From positions 1 to 49,915 of the forward strand of contig PDHQ01000260.1 of the NCBI GenBank assembly GCA_003339415.1: a stretch of DNA of 49,915 bases, written 5' to 3'. A model generated the notes under the pieces. That model was not told the DNA's origin. It did not search any database and was given only the letters and a program-made list of their open reading frames with translations. Numbering within the stretch: position 1 is the stretch's first letter; every line of letters starts with the position of its first letter. Of this stretch, positions 13,633-24,815 are shown in pieces. Made by a program: the position numbers and the translations under genes. The stretch comes from Ophiocordyceps camponoti-saundersi (nom. inval.) (Eukaryota > Ascomycota > Sordariomycetes > Hypocreales > Ophiocordycipitaceae).

Positions 13633-14987
13633 TAGCCCCCTCTTTAAGCTAGCCGAAAAAGTAAAAGCGTAGGATAGAAAAATTATATACTATTATACTA
13701 GTAAGATATTTTATATAATCTTTAGCTAATAGCTTAATAGCCTTTATAATAATAAGGATAAGAGGGCGGAAAAGCTCCCTTATAGCTTAAAAAATTAAAC
13801 TCCGATCTTTATAAGGAAAATTCTAATAAGCTTAGAATTATAGCACCGCTTAAAGTAAGAATTAATAAACTTATATATTAGTAGTAAAATTTACTTATAT
13901 AGCTAGTATATAAGATTAAATAATACTATATTAGTTACGGGAAGCTTAGAGAATACCTTAATCGTAGTAAATAGTAAAGTTAGCTATATATTTATTGCTA
14001 TATATTACTAGCACTAGTTTATAAGCTAAGGTATAATATAATTATAATATATACTTATTAATAAATTTACGCGCCTAAGCTACGCGTAAACTATTTTTAT
14101 ATAAGGTAATATAATAAGGCTAGAAATTACCTAAGCTATAATATTTAATATATATTTATCCCTCCTTACTTATTATCCCCTTAATTAAAATACTTTAAAT
14201 TTATTACTAACTATTTTACTTTACTTATAAAAAGCCCTAACTTTAATATCCTTATTTACTTATAAAGCTTTAGATAATTACGCTTAAAATAACTAATTTA
14301 GTTATACTAATAGTAACGCCGGCGCTTAATAATATTAGAATAAGATTATATAAATATAATATCTATTAGGTTAGTAAAAAGAAAAGGCGGCAAATTAACT
14401 AGCGCGTTAGGAATATTCTTAGAACTAAATACTTTATTAAAGCCTCGGAGAAAGCTAGTAAAGGCCGCGTATATTATAAGCTAGTTTTTATAATTTAAAT
14501 ACTCTTATAGCTTTTTATATAGCTTAGATAAAAGTAAAATAATCTTAGTATAATTAAATTAATTTAATAATCTAGCCTTAAAAAAGGTATATTTTTACCT
14601 TATAATATATTCTCTAAGGGGCTTTAATAGCCCCTAATATATCTTAACTAAGAAAAAACTTACTTAATATTTTTTATAATTTTCCCTAAAAAGCTTAGAG
14701 ATATACGCTAAAAAGGCTTTAAGCTAATAAGAAAAATCTATAGCTATAATAATATATAAAAGAAATATTTATTAGAAAGTACCGAGATAAGAAAAGATAT
14801 AATAAAACTAAAACTTAGGCTTCCTAATTATAGCTCCGTTAATTATAAATTTAATATATATAGTAGCTAGCTAAGAGTTTAGGCTAGAATAAGCTAAAAG
14901 TAGCTCTAATATAAGTAGAATTTAATAGCGTTTTATATTAAGATCTTATTTTTATATTTAGTTAGCGGTAAGAGGAGCTTTAATTAA

Positions 14988-15197
14988 TATAAAAGTCTTA
15001 CTAAGGTAATTATAAAAGTAAGCTAAAATAGAGTTATAATTAAAGCTATCGAAAAGAGGAAGGAGAGGGGAGAGAAGCCCCCCTCCTAAGCTAGCTATAT
15101 ACCTCGCGCGATAACTAAGCGCTATTAGGAAAACCTAAATATATCCGCTATAATCCCCCTTATCTAGCTACGATTAGTTATAAACTAATTTCTTATA
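14988..15197. repeat. Right 210-bp LTR of the short element
   Basis: Partner of 13,423-13,632, with the same length and the same ends. It is followed directly by the target duplication GCTAT. Confidence 0.88.
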
Positions 15198-15202
15198 GCT
15201 AT

Positions 15203-18200
15203 AAATATATTATAAAATTACTTTTATAGCTTTTATTAATAAATATATTTATTAATTTTTAAGTTATTTAATAATAATATTAATATTAATATACTAATAT
15301 ACTTTATATAGCTTAAAACTATTTTATATATATTTTAAAAGGGGGAAAAATTAAAAAACTTAAAATAAAACCCTCCTTTTAAGCGTTACCTTAGCTTTAA
15401 GTTAAACTTTATCTATAACTAGCACTTTATATATTTAATAAGTTAGGTAATAATTAATAATTAAAAAGCTAATATTTCCCTTAAAGCGGACTTTACGGTA
15501 GTAAAAATATATATAAACTAAGTTTAATATAAAGTTTATATAGCTTACTTATCCTCCTAGCTATTATTATCGCTATAAATTAAATTTTTATACTTAATTA
15601 AAATAGCTATAATAATTTAATTAATTAAGGCCTTATTAATATAGCTAAGAAATATATAAAGGTTTTATTATCTTATAATAAGCTTTATAATAGCTAATTT
15701 TAAAAAATAGCTAGATTATTATAATAAAGCTATAAATAAGTTTTAAAAAGGTTAAGGGAGGTATTATTATATTTACTTTTTAATATTTCTATTTTAACTA
15801 TTATTAAACTCTAGCTAGCGCTAAAAGGGGAGAAGGGGTAATATATATAAAATTCTAATTTATAAACTTTTAAAGCTAGGAAATATATATATTTTTCGCT
15901 TAGTTTTAAGCTGCTCTTATCTTAAGGTAAAGTTAATTTTACTTAAGGTAAGACTTTTAATAAAAAAAATAATAATATAATTTTTTCCTATAAGCTATAA
16001 AATAAATAAATTTACTTTTTATATATAAAGCGGTAAAATATTTATTATATTATAGCTTTATTATATAATATTTAATAATATATTTCAGTTAATAATATTT
16101 AAAATATTATTAAAGTTAGACTTTTATATATATAGTTTAGCGTTAAAAATCTCTATTTATATTATTATATTTTTATTATAAATCTAGTTTATAACCGCTA
16201 TATTATTAATAATAATTATTAAAAATTCTACTTAATTTCTAAATAATATCTTCTTATATTTAATTATATTATTAAGATTTTATTTAAAAATTTAATTTTT
16301 TTCTAAATAGCTTCCTTATTATTTTATTATAAGGCTTACACTAGTGTTTTTTTTATAATAAAAGTATGATTTCCGCTAATTAAATATACCTTTTCTTTAA
16401 AAATAATATAAAGCTACCTTAGATTAAATTAAAGCTTATAAATAATATCTTAAAATATTATTATAATATTAGTATTAAGTAATTTCCTTATTATAAAAGC
16501 TTAGCTTTATTTATAAAACTTATAATTAATATATATTATAATTACCTTAAGGCCTTAAGCTTAGACTAAGATAATAATAAAATTAAAATAAATTATAAGC
16601 TATTATTTATATTACTTAAGAATTTACTTTTTAATAATCTTCTTTAACGCTTTAGCTATAATTATAGCTTATATTAAAAAAGTTCTACTCCTTTTTATAT
16701 TATAAAAAAAGGAAATTATAGCTATAATAGCTAAGGAGATATTACTAACTAATAAAATTAAAATAAAAAAAGCGCCTCTTTAAACTTTTTAAAACTTTAT
16801 TATATATATAATAATTATTTATCTAAAAATAAAAATATCTTTTAAGATAATCTTATTAATATTTACTTTAGCTTTTAATAAAATAATAAATATAATAAAC
16901 TTTTAAATTTAAAATTATTATAATTAAGAGTAAAGCTATATTTTAAGTAAAATATTTTCGCGGTTATAATTAATTTATATAATATCGCCCTCCCTCTTAA
17001 AATTACTCTAAGCGCGGCTTACTATTACTATAAAGTAATAAAGGGAGCGGAGTCTACTTATAATATAAAAATAAAAAGTCTATATTTATATTACTATAAG
17101 CGCGGATTTTATAAAATATATAAAAGTTATATAAAAAGGTATAATTTTAAGTTATTTAAGATTATATAAATTTTAATAAATAAGGCTTATAGTTTAATAT
17201 AAATAATATTTTGCTTTTTCTTTATTTATATTACTTTCTTTTTTAGAATATTATAATATTTTATAGCTATTTTTTTCCTTTTTATTAAAGTTATATCCTT
17301 AATTTAAGGTAGGATTTTTATATAATTAATATAGGTTTTTTTAAAGCTTCTTATTAAAGCTTTTATAAAGGTTAAAAATTATAATTATAAATAAGATATA
17401 TTTTTATTTTATATCTTATATAAAAGCTTAATATTTTATATTTTTTTAATATTATTTTTTTTATTTACTTAGCTTAAAGGGCGTTTCTTAATATCTAAGT
17501 AAGGGTTTTATTTTAATTATTATTTTTCTCTTTTAGCTTCTTTTTTTTATTTTTTATTATATTTTTTAGAATATTCTTATTAGCGTTTTTTCTTATACTT
17601 AAGTTTATAAGAATACCTTTAGCGCTTTTTATATATTTATTAAAATTAAGTTAATATTTCTTAGCTACTTTAAAAAATATAAAATTTATTCGAATAATTA
17701 TATAAGATTTTATAAGTAATTAATAAATAAGGAATATTTATAAAATTTATTATTTATAGTTAAAAAGTTTTAAAATATAAAGGAAGAAGCCTTATATAGC
17801 TAAGTTAGTTTTATAAAATTATTATAACTTATAGATCTAATAATAGTTACTAAAACCTCCTTAAATTTAAGGATAAAATTACTAAATATTTACTTATTAT
17901 AATAAACTAAGGTTTAGAGCTTATTTTAAGTTTTTTTATTCCTAAATATTACTAAAAGTTTAATAAAAATAACTAAAAAAGTTTTTTAAGTATTTTTTTC
18001 TTATTAAAGCTATTAAATTACTAAAAAGCTAATATTTTTTATATTTTATTTTTAAGAAAATAGTTTAGAATTTATACCTAAATATAATTTATATTTTTAG
18101 CTTTACTTTAAAGCTTATTAATATTTTATTAATAAATTAGCTTATTAATAAAAAAGTAAAAAAAAAGTAAAGAATTATCTTATTTAAGCTATAGCTTTTT

Positions 18201-18780
18201 TTACTTAATAAAAACTATATTAATCTAAGCTTAATTAAGCGTAGCTTTAGTAAAGGTTAGTTTAATAGTATTTATTTATAATATTTCTCTAAAAACCTTT
18301 ATATAAATAGCTATAAGTTTATAAGTATATTCCGCCTCTCTAATTATAAAAAAAGTTATAGCTTATTATTAAAAAAAGCTTATATTTTATTAAGTATAGC
18401 TTTTTACTCCGCTTCCTTATATATAAAAAAAATATTAGCTTATTTTTAAAAAGTTTATTTTATATATTTTATATATTTATTAATAATAATCCTTTTTTAT
18501 TATATATTATATTATTAAAACTTATTATTTTAATTATTAAACTAATAATTCTTACTATAAGGTTTATTATTATTTATTAAAGCTAATATAAAATTATTAA
18601 AGCTTTTCTATTTAATATTATTAGTTAGCTATTTTTATTTAATTTAATCTAATTAATTTATTAATATTAGTATTATAAGTAAAAGTTTATAAAAAAATAT
18701 AATTTTAGTAAGAAATTAGTTAAAAGGATACTTATTTTATTAAGCTATATATAATAATAATTATATATAAAAAGCTTCTA
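15203..18780. other. AT-rich RIP-degraded DNA, content not identified
   Basis: About 3.6 kb of very AT-rich DNA, almost free of CpA and TpG. Stretches of the - strand near 17,500-18,300 can be read with TAA/TAG interruptions only, but I could not follow one frame convincingly or match a family. It is probably an old transposable element. A palindrome at 16,322-16,363 stands out and is listed separately. Confidence 0.5.
16322..16363. repeat. Imperfect palindrome around ACACTAGTGT
   Basis: The arms TTTTATTATAA and TTATAATAAAA flank a perfect 10-bp palindromic centre, with a five-base mismatch block in the arms. The centre contains CpA and TpG, which are otherwise missing in this region. What it does is unknown. 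Confidence 0.5.
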
Positions 18781-19362
18781 AGGAAGCTACGCTCTAGCGT
18801 GCTAAATAGCTATATATACCGCTTTTTCCTATAAAGCCTATTTATCTTCCCGTTTAACTATCCTTCCCGTTTTATTCTATTCGATCTTCCCGCTATAGGC
18901 CTCTAGGCCGGATAACGGTAGCCTTATCGTTTAATCGCGAGGCTAATCTATAAGTCTAACGTTTAAGTTAATAACCCGAATATAATATAAGGGCTAGACC
19001 TTGATAGTTAATTTTTATATTTAAAATATAAAGGTTTAACTTTATAATAGCTTTTTATTCAGACCTACTTAGCCTTAAGAGAGGTACTAAGTGTTAACTA
19101 TCTTACAGTTGGGGGCTTAACCTACTAGGGCTTGAGCCTAGCTAGGCCTAGGTAGTTAGCATATGTATGTAGGTAATTTATATGTGGGCACCACTAGTGT
19201 CCACTTAGCGAGAGCATCACATAGTCTCGGCCTAGACGAATGCGTAGCCCTTTGTCTGTGCAACACTTAGGTCCTTCGGTTAGCCGCGTCTCGTTGCCAG
19301 CACTTCTGCCTCTTGTTATCTCCTCCATCATAACGAGGATACGCCGTCGTTGGCGCTTTACC
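18781..19362. other. Left boundary of the gene island and ubp8 5' flank
   Basis: AT-rich repeat sequence gives way to ordinary DNA here. CpA and TpG become frequent from about 19,085, while 18,781-19,085 is intermediate: GC is moderate but both dinucleotides are still scarce. The ubp8 promoter and 5' UTR must lie mainly within roughly 280 bp of unaffected sequence. An ATG at 19,240 is in frame with ubp8 and would add 41 residues, but it has C at -3 and the extension does not resemble the family. I see no clear TATA box. Confidence 0.6.
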
Positions 19363-21217
19363 ATGTCAATGGCCTCTGCCACACCTACGTCTCCGAAGAA
19401 CGTCAAGGTGAAGTCGCCGTCTCCTGGGATTCCTATGTTTGGCTGTGGTAGGTGCGACGACACTGGCACAAGTCTTTGGACTCTCTGACTAGGATTTTTA
19501 CTTGTAGAGCACGTGCAGCTTCTACTTTCACAAGGTCAGGAGGTCATGAACAGCTCGATAGCTCACTACAAGATGATACTGCGATGTATCTTGGATGCGG
19601 CTCCAATCGTGCCCCAGACTTCAACAAATCATGAAGGACGCCCTATCACGTGCTTAACGTCGAACTATCTGTGTCTGCAGTGCCCTACTATTGTCCTGGA
19701 AGAGGACCGCTTGAAGCATGGCTCCAAGAAATCGCATCGCTTTTGTACGCAACCGAAAACGGCTCGTGGCCTGGCTGCGGCATTGACCGACTGGCAGACG
19801 TGGATTCTCGCAATGGCTGTCTCTATTGCCAAATTTGCGATGACTTGGTCTGGGATCCAACACTCGAGGAGCTTCGCGTGCGCAAACTCGGCACTGGATC
19901 GTTCTCAGGTTTGTGCACCCAGCATTGAGCTCTCGACTTGCACGAAAAGATGTGACTGTCGTCTATTTCAGGTCGAAAAAGGAAGCATGACGAACTGTTC
20001 ACCGACTCAGCGAAAGACGATGCTCGTTATATCAGCGCCAATACCGTGACGCCTTCGTGCCGGGCCAACGGTCTACGTGGTATTTACAACGCTGGAGCAA
20101 CATGTTATCAGAATGTTGTCCTGCAGAGTTTCCTGCACAACCCACTACTACGCAACTTTTATTTGAGTGACGGGCACCAGAGTATTGATTGCCATATACA
20201 ACATTGTCTAAGCTGCGCCATGGATGATATGTTTCAAGACTTTTATGCGTTGGAGAATACCAATGGATATACCGCTGCGAACATTCTTTCCGGATTTTGG
20301 ATATCCGAGAAGAAGGCTTTCGAGAACCTCGTTACGACTAAGGAACAAGATGCACATGAATTTTTTCAGTTCCTGGCTGAAGAGCTTCATGAGCGCAACG
20401 GAGACGGAAAGAGGCCAGAAATAGGCAGCGAGCATAGCTGCAACTGCATTATTCACCAGACGTTTTATGGCAAAATGTTGACAACCACGACTTGCCAAAA
20501 TTGTAAGGGCACGAGCCACACTGTTCAATCTTTTCTAGATCTCAGTCTCGGACTTGACAGTCTGGCACACAAGCGTGTCAAGAAGATGAGCCAGAAGATG
20601 CCGGCTCTGGCTCTGACCGATTGCCTGGACGAGGAATACGTCAAATTTGACAAGTGCGAGTACCGATGTCACAATTGCGTCTCATCGCAACAGGCCAAAA
20701 GATACACGAGCATTAAGCTTCTACCCAATGTGCTGTCCATCCAGCTCAAAGTAAGATCGGCTTAACGGATTCAAAAGCACGTTCCGGAGCACGTTTACTA
20801 ACAATGTCGTGTCAGCGTTTTGAGTATAAGCAAGGAAGGCACGACCGAGCAGCGTCCAAGATTGATAATGTCGTTCAATTCCCTCTCCAGCTCAACATGC
20901 TTCCTTATACGAACCGTGTTCGCACTCGCGAGAGCCGCGAGAACCTGGAGCTGGAAAGATCATGCATATACGATCTCCTCAGCGTCGTTGTACACGTGGG
21001 GGAGATCGAGACTGGCCATTATGTCTCATACTGCCGTGTTGGAGACCAGGTGAGTTCAGTCAATTTCCTCTCACCATGCATTTCACAAGCTAAAAAAAGA
21101 CGACACACGCCCCAGTGGTTCAAGTTTAACGATCATAAGGTTGAAATGGCTAGCGTCTCGGATGTGCTTGGTGCTCAAGCATATTTACTCTTCTACATCA
21201 TCAGGTTTCTCTCTTAG
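19363..21217 (+). CDS. ubp8: Ubp8, ubiquitin C-terminal hydrolase of the SAGA deubiquitinating module
   Basis: Ubp8 removes ubiquitin from histone H2B as part of the SAGA co-activator in the nucleus. The model joins 19,363-19,447, 19,508-19,744, 19,798-19,908, 19,972-20,750, 20,816-21,049 and 21,116-21,217, giving 515 aa. All five introns are 53-66 bp, GT...AG, and the phases match at every junction. The N-terminal ZnF-UBP has visible ligands (C28, H30, a CLQC pair, HGSKKSH, CLYCQIC). The peptidase domain has the Cys box YNAGATCYQN (C189, codon 20,103-20,105), the His box TGHYVSY (H472) and FNDHKV (D488), so the triad is complete. The start at 19,363 has A at -3; a second ATG two codons on is equally good. 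Length and order fit fungal Ubp8. I see no RIP damage. Confidence 0.95.
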
Positions 21218-21463
21218 ACGCCCAGCACACAATCAAAATCAAGCGGAAACTCGAAACACAGTAGTGAGTTTCTGTGAGATGTTCGACAAACCTCATGTAT
21301 TATTTTACAGCCACCTGGTGATAATATTCCAGAGCTCATGATGCGAGGCTCAAAATTGCCGCTGCTTGGAGTTGGCTGCCTGAGTATGTCTAACGGACAA
21401 GGCACAGCATGGAGTTACAGACGAACTTACGTACATGGGGATGTCCAAATTGCAGTCAGCCTG
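21218..21463. other. Convergent intergenic region between ubp8 and efm5
   Basis: This 246-bp stretch must contain the polyadenylation regions of both genes, one on each strand. Composition is normal for the island. On the + strand GTGAGT at 21,263 and TTTTACAG ending near 21,310 look like intron borders, which could be a 3' UTR intron of ubp8 or chance. Confidence 0.6.
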
Positions 21464-22755
21464 TCATGATCCTCTCTGGCAACAATTCCATGACGAGCTT
21501 TCGAAATTGGCGTAGCATAAGAAATCATTGCCCAGCCCTCCCACATGCTTGGGCTCAAATGTGGTTGCTACGACACCTAAAGGCTTGTAGAATTCTGTGA
21601 CGAAGTGGCTCATCTGCTGTCCGGTGCAGACGACGACTCGTAAATATGGACAACCTGCAGTGAAAGGTTTAAGAAGCCAGTGCACTGTCGTAGCCGCTGG
21701 AAGAACAACCGGCGCCCTTTGTCAGTCTGCGAGATAGAATGAAACGACACCGGGAAATCGACACCTTTTCTCTGGCAATCTTCACTTAAGAAGGGAGGGT
21801 CGCAGAAGACTCGATCCATACTGCCTCGCAAGCTAGCTGCCTCTCGATTAGAACGGTATAAACTTCGATTTCCCAGTCCACTCTGAACGCGAATTTGGTC
21901 ATGTTTTCGCGATATGAATTGGGAACCTGGGAGGAGTAGTGTTTCATCATAACCGGGTGCTTACTTGGCAGCTTCTCAGGGTTTTGATAGTTATAGTAGA
22001 CGAAGTCGGTACAGATATTAAAGCGTCTGTCATGTTCGAGCAATACTAGCTGAGGTCGTTCGCTCTCCTGGCATGAATGCTACAAGTGAAAGGTGAACAG
22101 ACAGCAGCTTGTGGCATGGTCACGATGTCTGGGTCGAAGACGCAAAGGTGCTAATGCAGCAGTACATCGGGTAAAGTATAACAAAGACCATTGACCAAGG
22201 AATTGCAGCTTACCAGCATTTTCTTAATTGCCAAGTAAACACTTGGGGCCGAAATAAGCCCTATCCTTGTCTGATTTGTAGAGCCTTCGATTAACTGAGT
22301 GGCTAAGACATTGGCCGTCTTCTCCGAGTACTGCAGCCCGTCCGTGTCAGCAGTAATGGACATGACTTGCGACTATTGCAGAACAAGGATGAGAAAGGGG
22401 GTGGGTTTTGCTGCTGCTCCAGTCTGTGTATGTATGTATGTATGTATGTATGTAGTCTGCTGCATTGCCGCTGTTTACGTCGATGGAAAAGTTCCGTCCG
22501 AATAGGCTTCCATACCCAGAATTGGGACTCATTCCAGTCCTCCGCAAAACTTTCAATCGATAAAGGGCTTTGTGCCCCGATCTCGGCTTCGGCCCGAACT
22601 ATTGCGAATTCAGTTTCCCGCATATGTCGCTCCGCCGTGAACTCCGCTAGAGCAGTGAAAGAATGATCTGATAGTGTTCTTCACACTGCACGTTAAAGAG
22701 GGGAGATTTCTGAGTTGAGGTCGCCTTACATTACTTCTTCGTCGTACTCGTCCAT
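21464..22755 (-). CDS. efm5: Efm5-type eEF1A lysine methyltransferase (N6AMT2/EEF1AKMT1 family)
   Basis: Efm5 homologues are cytosolic S-adenosylmethionine-dependent enzymes that methylate eEF1A (Lys79 in yeast). The model on the - strand joins 22,755-22,730, 22,678-22,516, 22,330-22,214, 22,079-21,965, 21,836-21,765 and 21,696-21,464, giving 241 aa, the usual family length. Family landmarks occur in order: EDWNESQFW ending at residue 63, LISAPSVY, LLEHDRRF, the catalytic-type motif DPPF (153-156) followed by LSEDC, VVVCTGQQM, and FEPKH then a CYANFE block. Five GT...AG introns are 51, 185, 134, 128 and 68 bp, with matching phases. The first exon is only 26 nt. Its acceptor is GTGAAG; the GTGCAG seven bases upstream would break the frame. 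The start lies about 115 bp from the degraded flank. The protein appears intact. Confidence 0.92.
22426..22455. repeat. (TATG)n microsatellite inside efm5 intron 2
   Basis: About six tandem TATG units lie within the 185-bp second intron of efm5 (22,515-22,331 on the - strand). Its many TpG dinucleotides are intact, confirming that RIP has not acted here. Confidence 0.9.
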
Positions 22756-22922
22756 GGAGTCGATTGTCCCATCCTTAAGTATAGAATACATAGTACTTTG
22801 GCGAACGATAGTTCTATTAAGGCATATAGGCTATCTCAGATCGGGCTACATTATGCTAATACTAAGTCTAACTATAGTAGCCCCTCTATACTAATTTAGT
22901 ATAGCTAATATACGGATCTAAT
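22756..22922. other. efm5 upstream region and right boundary of the island
   Basis: This is the only ordinary-composition DNA upstream of efm5. TpG and CpA persist to about 22,855 and then fade. The efm5 promoter would have to be very short or extend into decayed sequence. No recognisable promoter element was found. Confidence 0.55.
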
Positions 22923-23000
22923 CGGGCTCGAGCCATTAATAAGTTTAGCCTTAGACCTAACCAGGCTCGAGCCCTTAATAAGTTTAGCCTTAGACCTAAC
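22923..23000. repeat. 39-bp tandem duplication
   Basis: 22,923-22,961 and 22,962-23,000 are nearly identical 39-bp units, each with GGCTCGAGCC followed by AATAAGTTTAGCCTTAGACC. Three bases differ. The first unit keeps CGGG where the second has CAGG. It sits at the transition from gene island to AT-rich DNA. Confidence 0.85.
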
Positions 23001-23774
23001 TCGTAATACCTCCCCTAAGGCCGGGTAAGCTAAAAGATAATTATCGTAATATTATTTTATAATATTTAGGCTATTAGAGCCTCCCTTATTCCTTAATATA
23101 GCTAAATTTAGCTAGCGTATAAATTATTAATATTTATTTACTTAAAATTTTTTTATAAAGCTATTTATAATTATATAATTATATATTTTATATTTATTTA
23201 TTATAAATTAAAAAAGCTTATTTAATATTTTTAAATAATTTATTTATAATATAAGTTTATATATTTAATATATACTTTATTAAGTAAGTTAAATATAGCT
23301 AACTTTATATTTTAGTTATTTATAAATATTATAAAAAGCTTTTTTTATTTATATTTAATATTTTAAATAATATTAAAAAGCTATATTATTATATACCTTA
23401 TAAGTATAAGAATTATAAATTTAGCTTTTATATTACTTATTACTATTATAATTTAATAATTTAAAATATTTTATAATTAGCTTATTTATAAAAAAAATAT
23501 TAAATTTAGCTATTAAGGCTTAAGTTACCTTATTATTTATAAATAATATATTAAAATAAATATAAAGCTAAAAGTCCTTACTATATACCGCTCCTTAAAG
23601 TATAATTTTAAGAGAAAGTATATTATATAGATAATAGAATAGGTATTTTATTATAATAAAATATATATAACTTAGATAAGAGTTTACTTTTAATAGCTTT
23701 TTACGCTATATATAATATTAGATTTTATATTAAAAGCTAGCTAATTAAAGCTATTTATATATTTTTATTATATT
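23001..23774. other. AT-rich RIP-degraded DNA, nothing recognised
   Basis: Very AT-rich, nearly without CpA and TpG, no frame or repeat relationship identified. It leads directly into the duplicated LTR edge at 23,775. Confidence 0.6.
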
Positions 23775-24064
23775 ATAACTTTTATTACTATTTTGGTATT
23801 TTTTAAATTATAAAGGATTATATATTTTAAAAGCTATAATATTTTTATAAGCTTAAAATTATTAGTATTTATAAAGGATTTAAGCTACGCTTAAATAGCT
23901 AAGTTATATAAGGGGTGCTATAACTTTTATTACTATTTTAGCATTTTTTAAATTATAAGGGATTATATACTTAAAAGGCTATAATATTTTTATAAGCTTA
24001 AAATTATTAGTATTTATAAGGGATTTAAGCTACGCCTAAATAGCTAAGTTACGTAAGGGGTGCT
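23775..24064. repeat. 145-bp tandem duplication spanning an LTR edge
   Basis: 23,775-23,919 and 23,920-24,064 are two adjacent 145-bp units, nearly identical apart from transitions. Each unit holds about 95 bp of flank plus the first 50 bp of the 250-bp LTR family. The second unit runs on into a full LTR (24,015-24,264), while the first stops at the join. Confidence 0.88.
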
Positions 24065-24815
24065 TAGTTAAATCTATATATATAATAAGCGCGGGGTATA
24101 TATAAATATATATAGTTAGTTAGCGCCGGGCGCGGGATAAGCGCGGGCTATATATAAACTATAACTTTAAATATATATATTATATATACCTTAAAACCTC
24201 TTAAGTTATTTTATATTACTAAAATTAGCTTTTTATAAATATTAAAAAGTATAGGACTTTTATATTAAAATAACTTTAACTATAAATAACCTTAATATTT
24301 AATAAGCTATTATTACTTAGCTTTTAGAGTAATAAGCTATTATTATAAAGCTTTAAAACTTTATATACTAATAGTATTAATTTATATAGCTCCTTAAGTA
24401 ATAATAATTATAACCTTACTATAAGCTATTACCTCTTAGCTTACTATTTAATAATAATAAGGACCTTTTTTAATATAGCGCTTTTTTATATTTTATAAGC
24501 TATAAGCAGACTAAGCTTTTATTAATACCGCTTATAATTAATAAGTATTTTTATATTAATATTTATCTTTTATAATTTAAAGTAAAATAGCTTTATTTTT
24601 TAAATAAAGTATTAAATATAAGTATAATTTTAATTACTTTCTAAGTTACTTTAATATTAGATTTACTAATATATATTAGCGCTAAATAGCTATAATAAAC
24701 CTTAAATACCTTATATAAAATACTTCTAAGTCTTTTTCTAATTTCCTTATTTACTTTAAAGCTAAGCTTATTTTAATAAATAATATTAAATAAGCTAATA
24801 AGATTAAGGTTATAT
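24015..24815 (+). mobile_element. 5' LTR and leader of a second E1-family Gypsy copy, truncated
   Basis: 24,015-24,264 is a full 250-bp LTR matching the reverse complement of both E1 LTRs. The next 550 bp match, as reverse complement, the part of E1 next to its 7,277-7,526 LTR (about 6,720-7,276), so this copy points left to right. Similarity is lost near 24,815. Downstream lies a different Gypsy polymerase, so either this copy was truncated by another element or the two families share only LTR and leader. Confidence 0.8.

Larger units (their letters stand above)
13423..15197. mobile_element. Short LTR element, 1,775 bp, probably non-autonomous
   Basis: Two 210-bp direct repeats (13,423-13,632 and 14,988-15,197) flank 1,355 bp. 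The 5-bp duplication GCTAT lies immediately outside (13,418-13,422 and 15,198-15,202). The LTR ends read TATA...TATA, consistent with TG...CA ends after RIP. The interior is too short for gag-pol and I see no reverse transcriptase or integrase motif in it. A TRIM-like element or an internally deleted copy of a larger family are both possible. Its orientation is not determined. Confidence 0.85.

Noticed and set aside
1..19000. Mitochondrial DNA as an explanation of the AT-rich sequence
   Set aside because: CpG-rich patches, LINE and Gypsy relics and the specific loss of CpA/TpG point to RIP in nuclear DNA, and no mitochondrial genes or tRNAs were seen.
19194..19469. A 91-codon - strand frame over the start of ubp8
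   Set aside because: It overlaps exon 1 of ubp8 on the opposite strand, has no family resemblance, and is explained as a shadow of the real gene.
21786..22043. An 85-codon ATG-started frame on the - strand
   Set aside because: Its first part is efm5 exon 4 and the rest is read-through of efm5 intron 4 (21,964-21,837). The family motifs continue only after splicing.
22303..22666. Several 68-106-codon frames around the TATG repeat
   Set aside because: They are efm5 exon 2 read through into intron 2, or opposite-strand shadows through the microsatellite.
22923..23000. The 39-bp duplication as terminal repeats of a transposon
   Set aside because: The units are directly adjacent and in the same orientation, so this is a plain tandem duplication.
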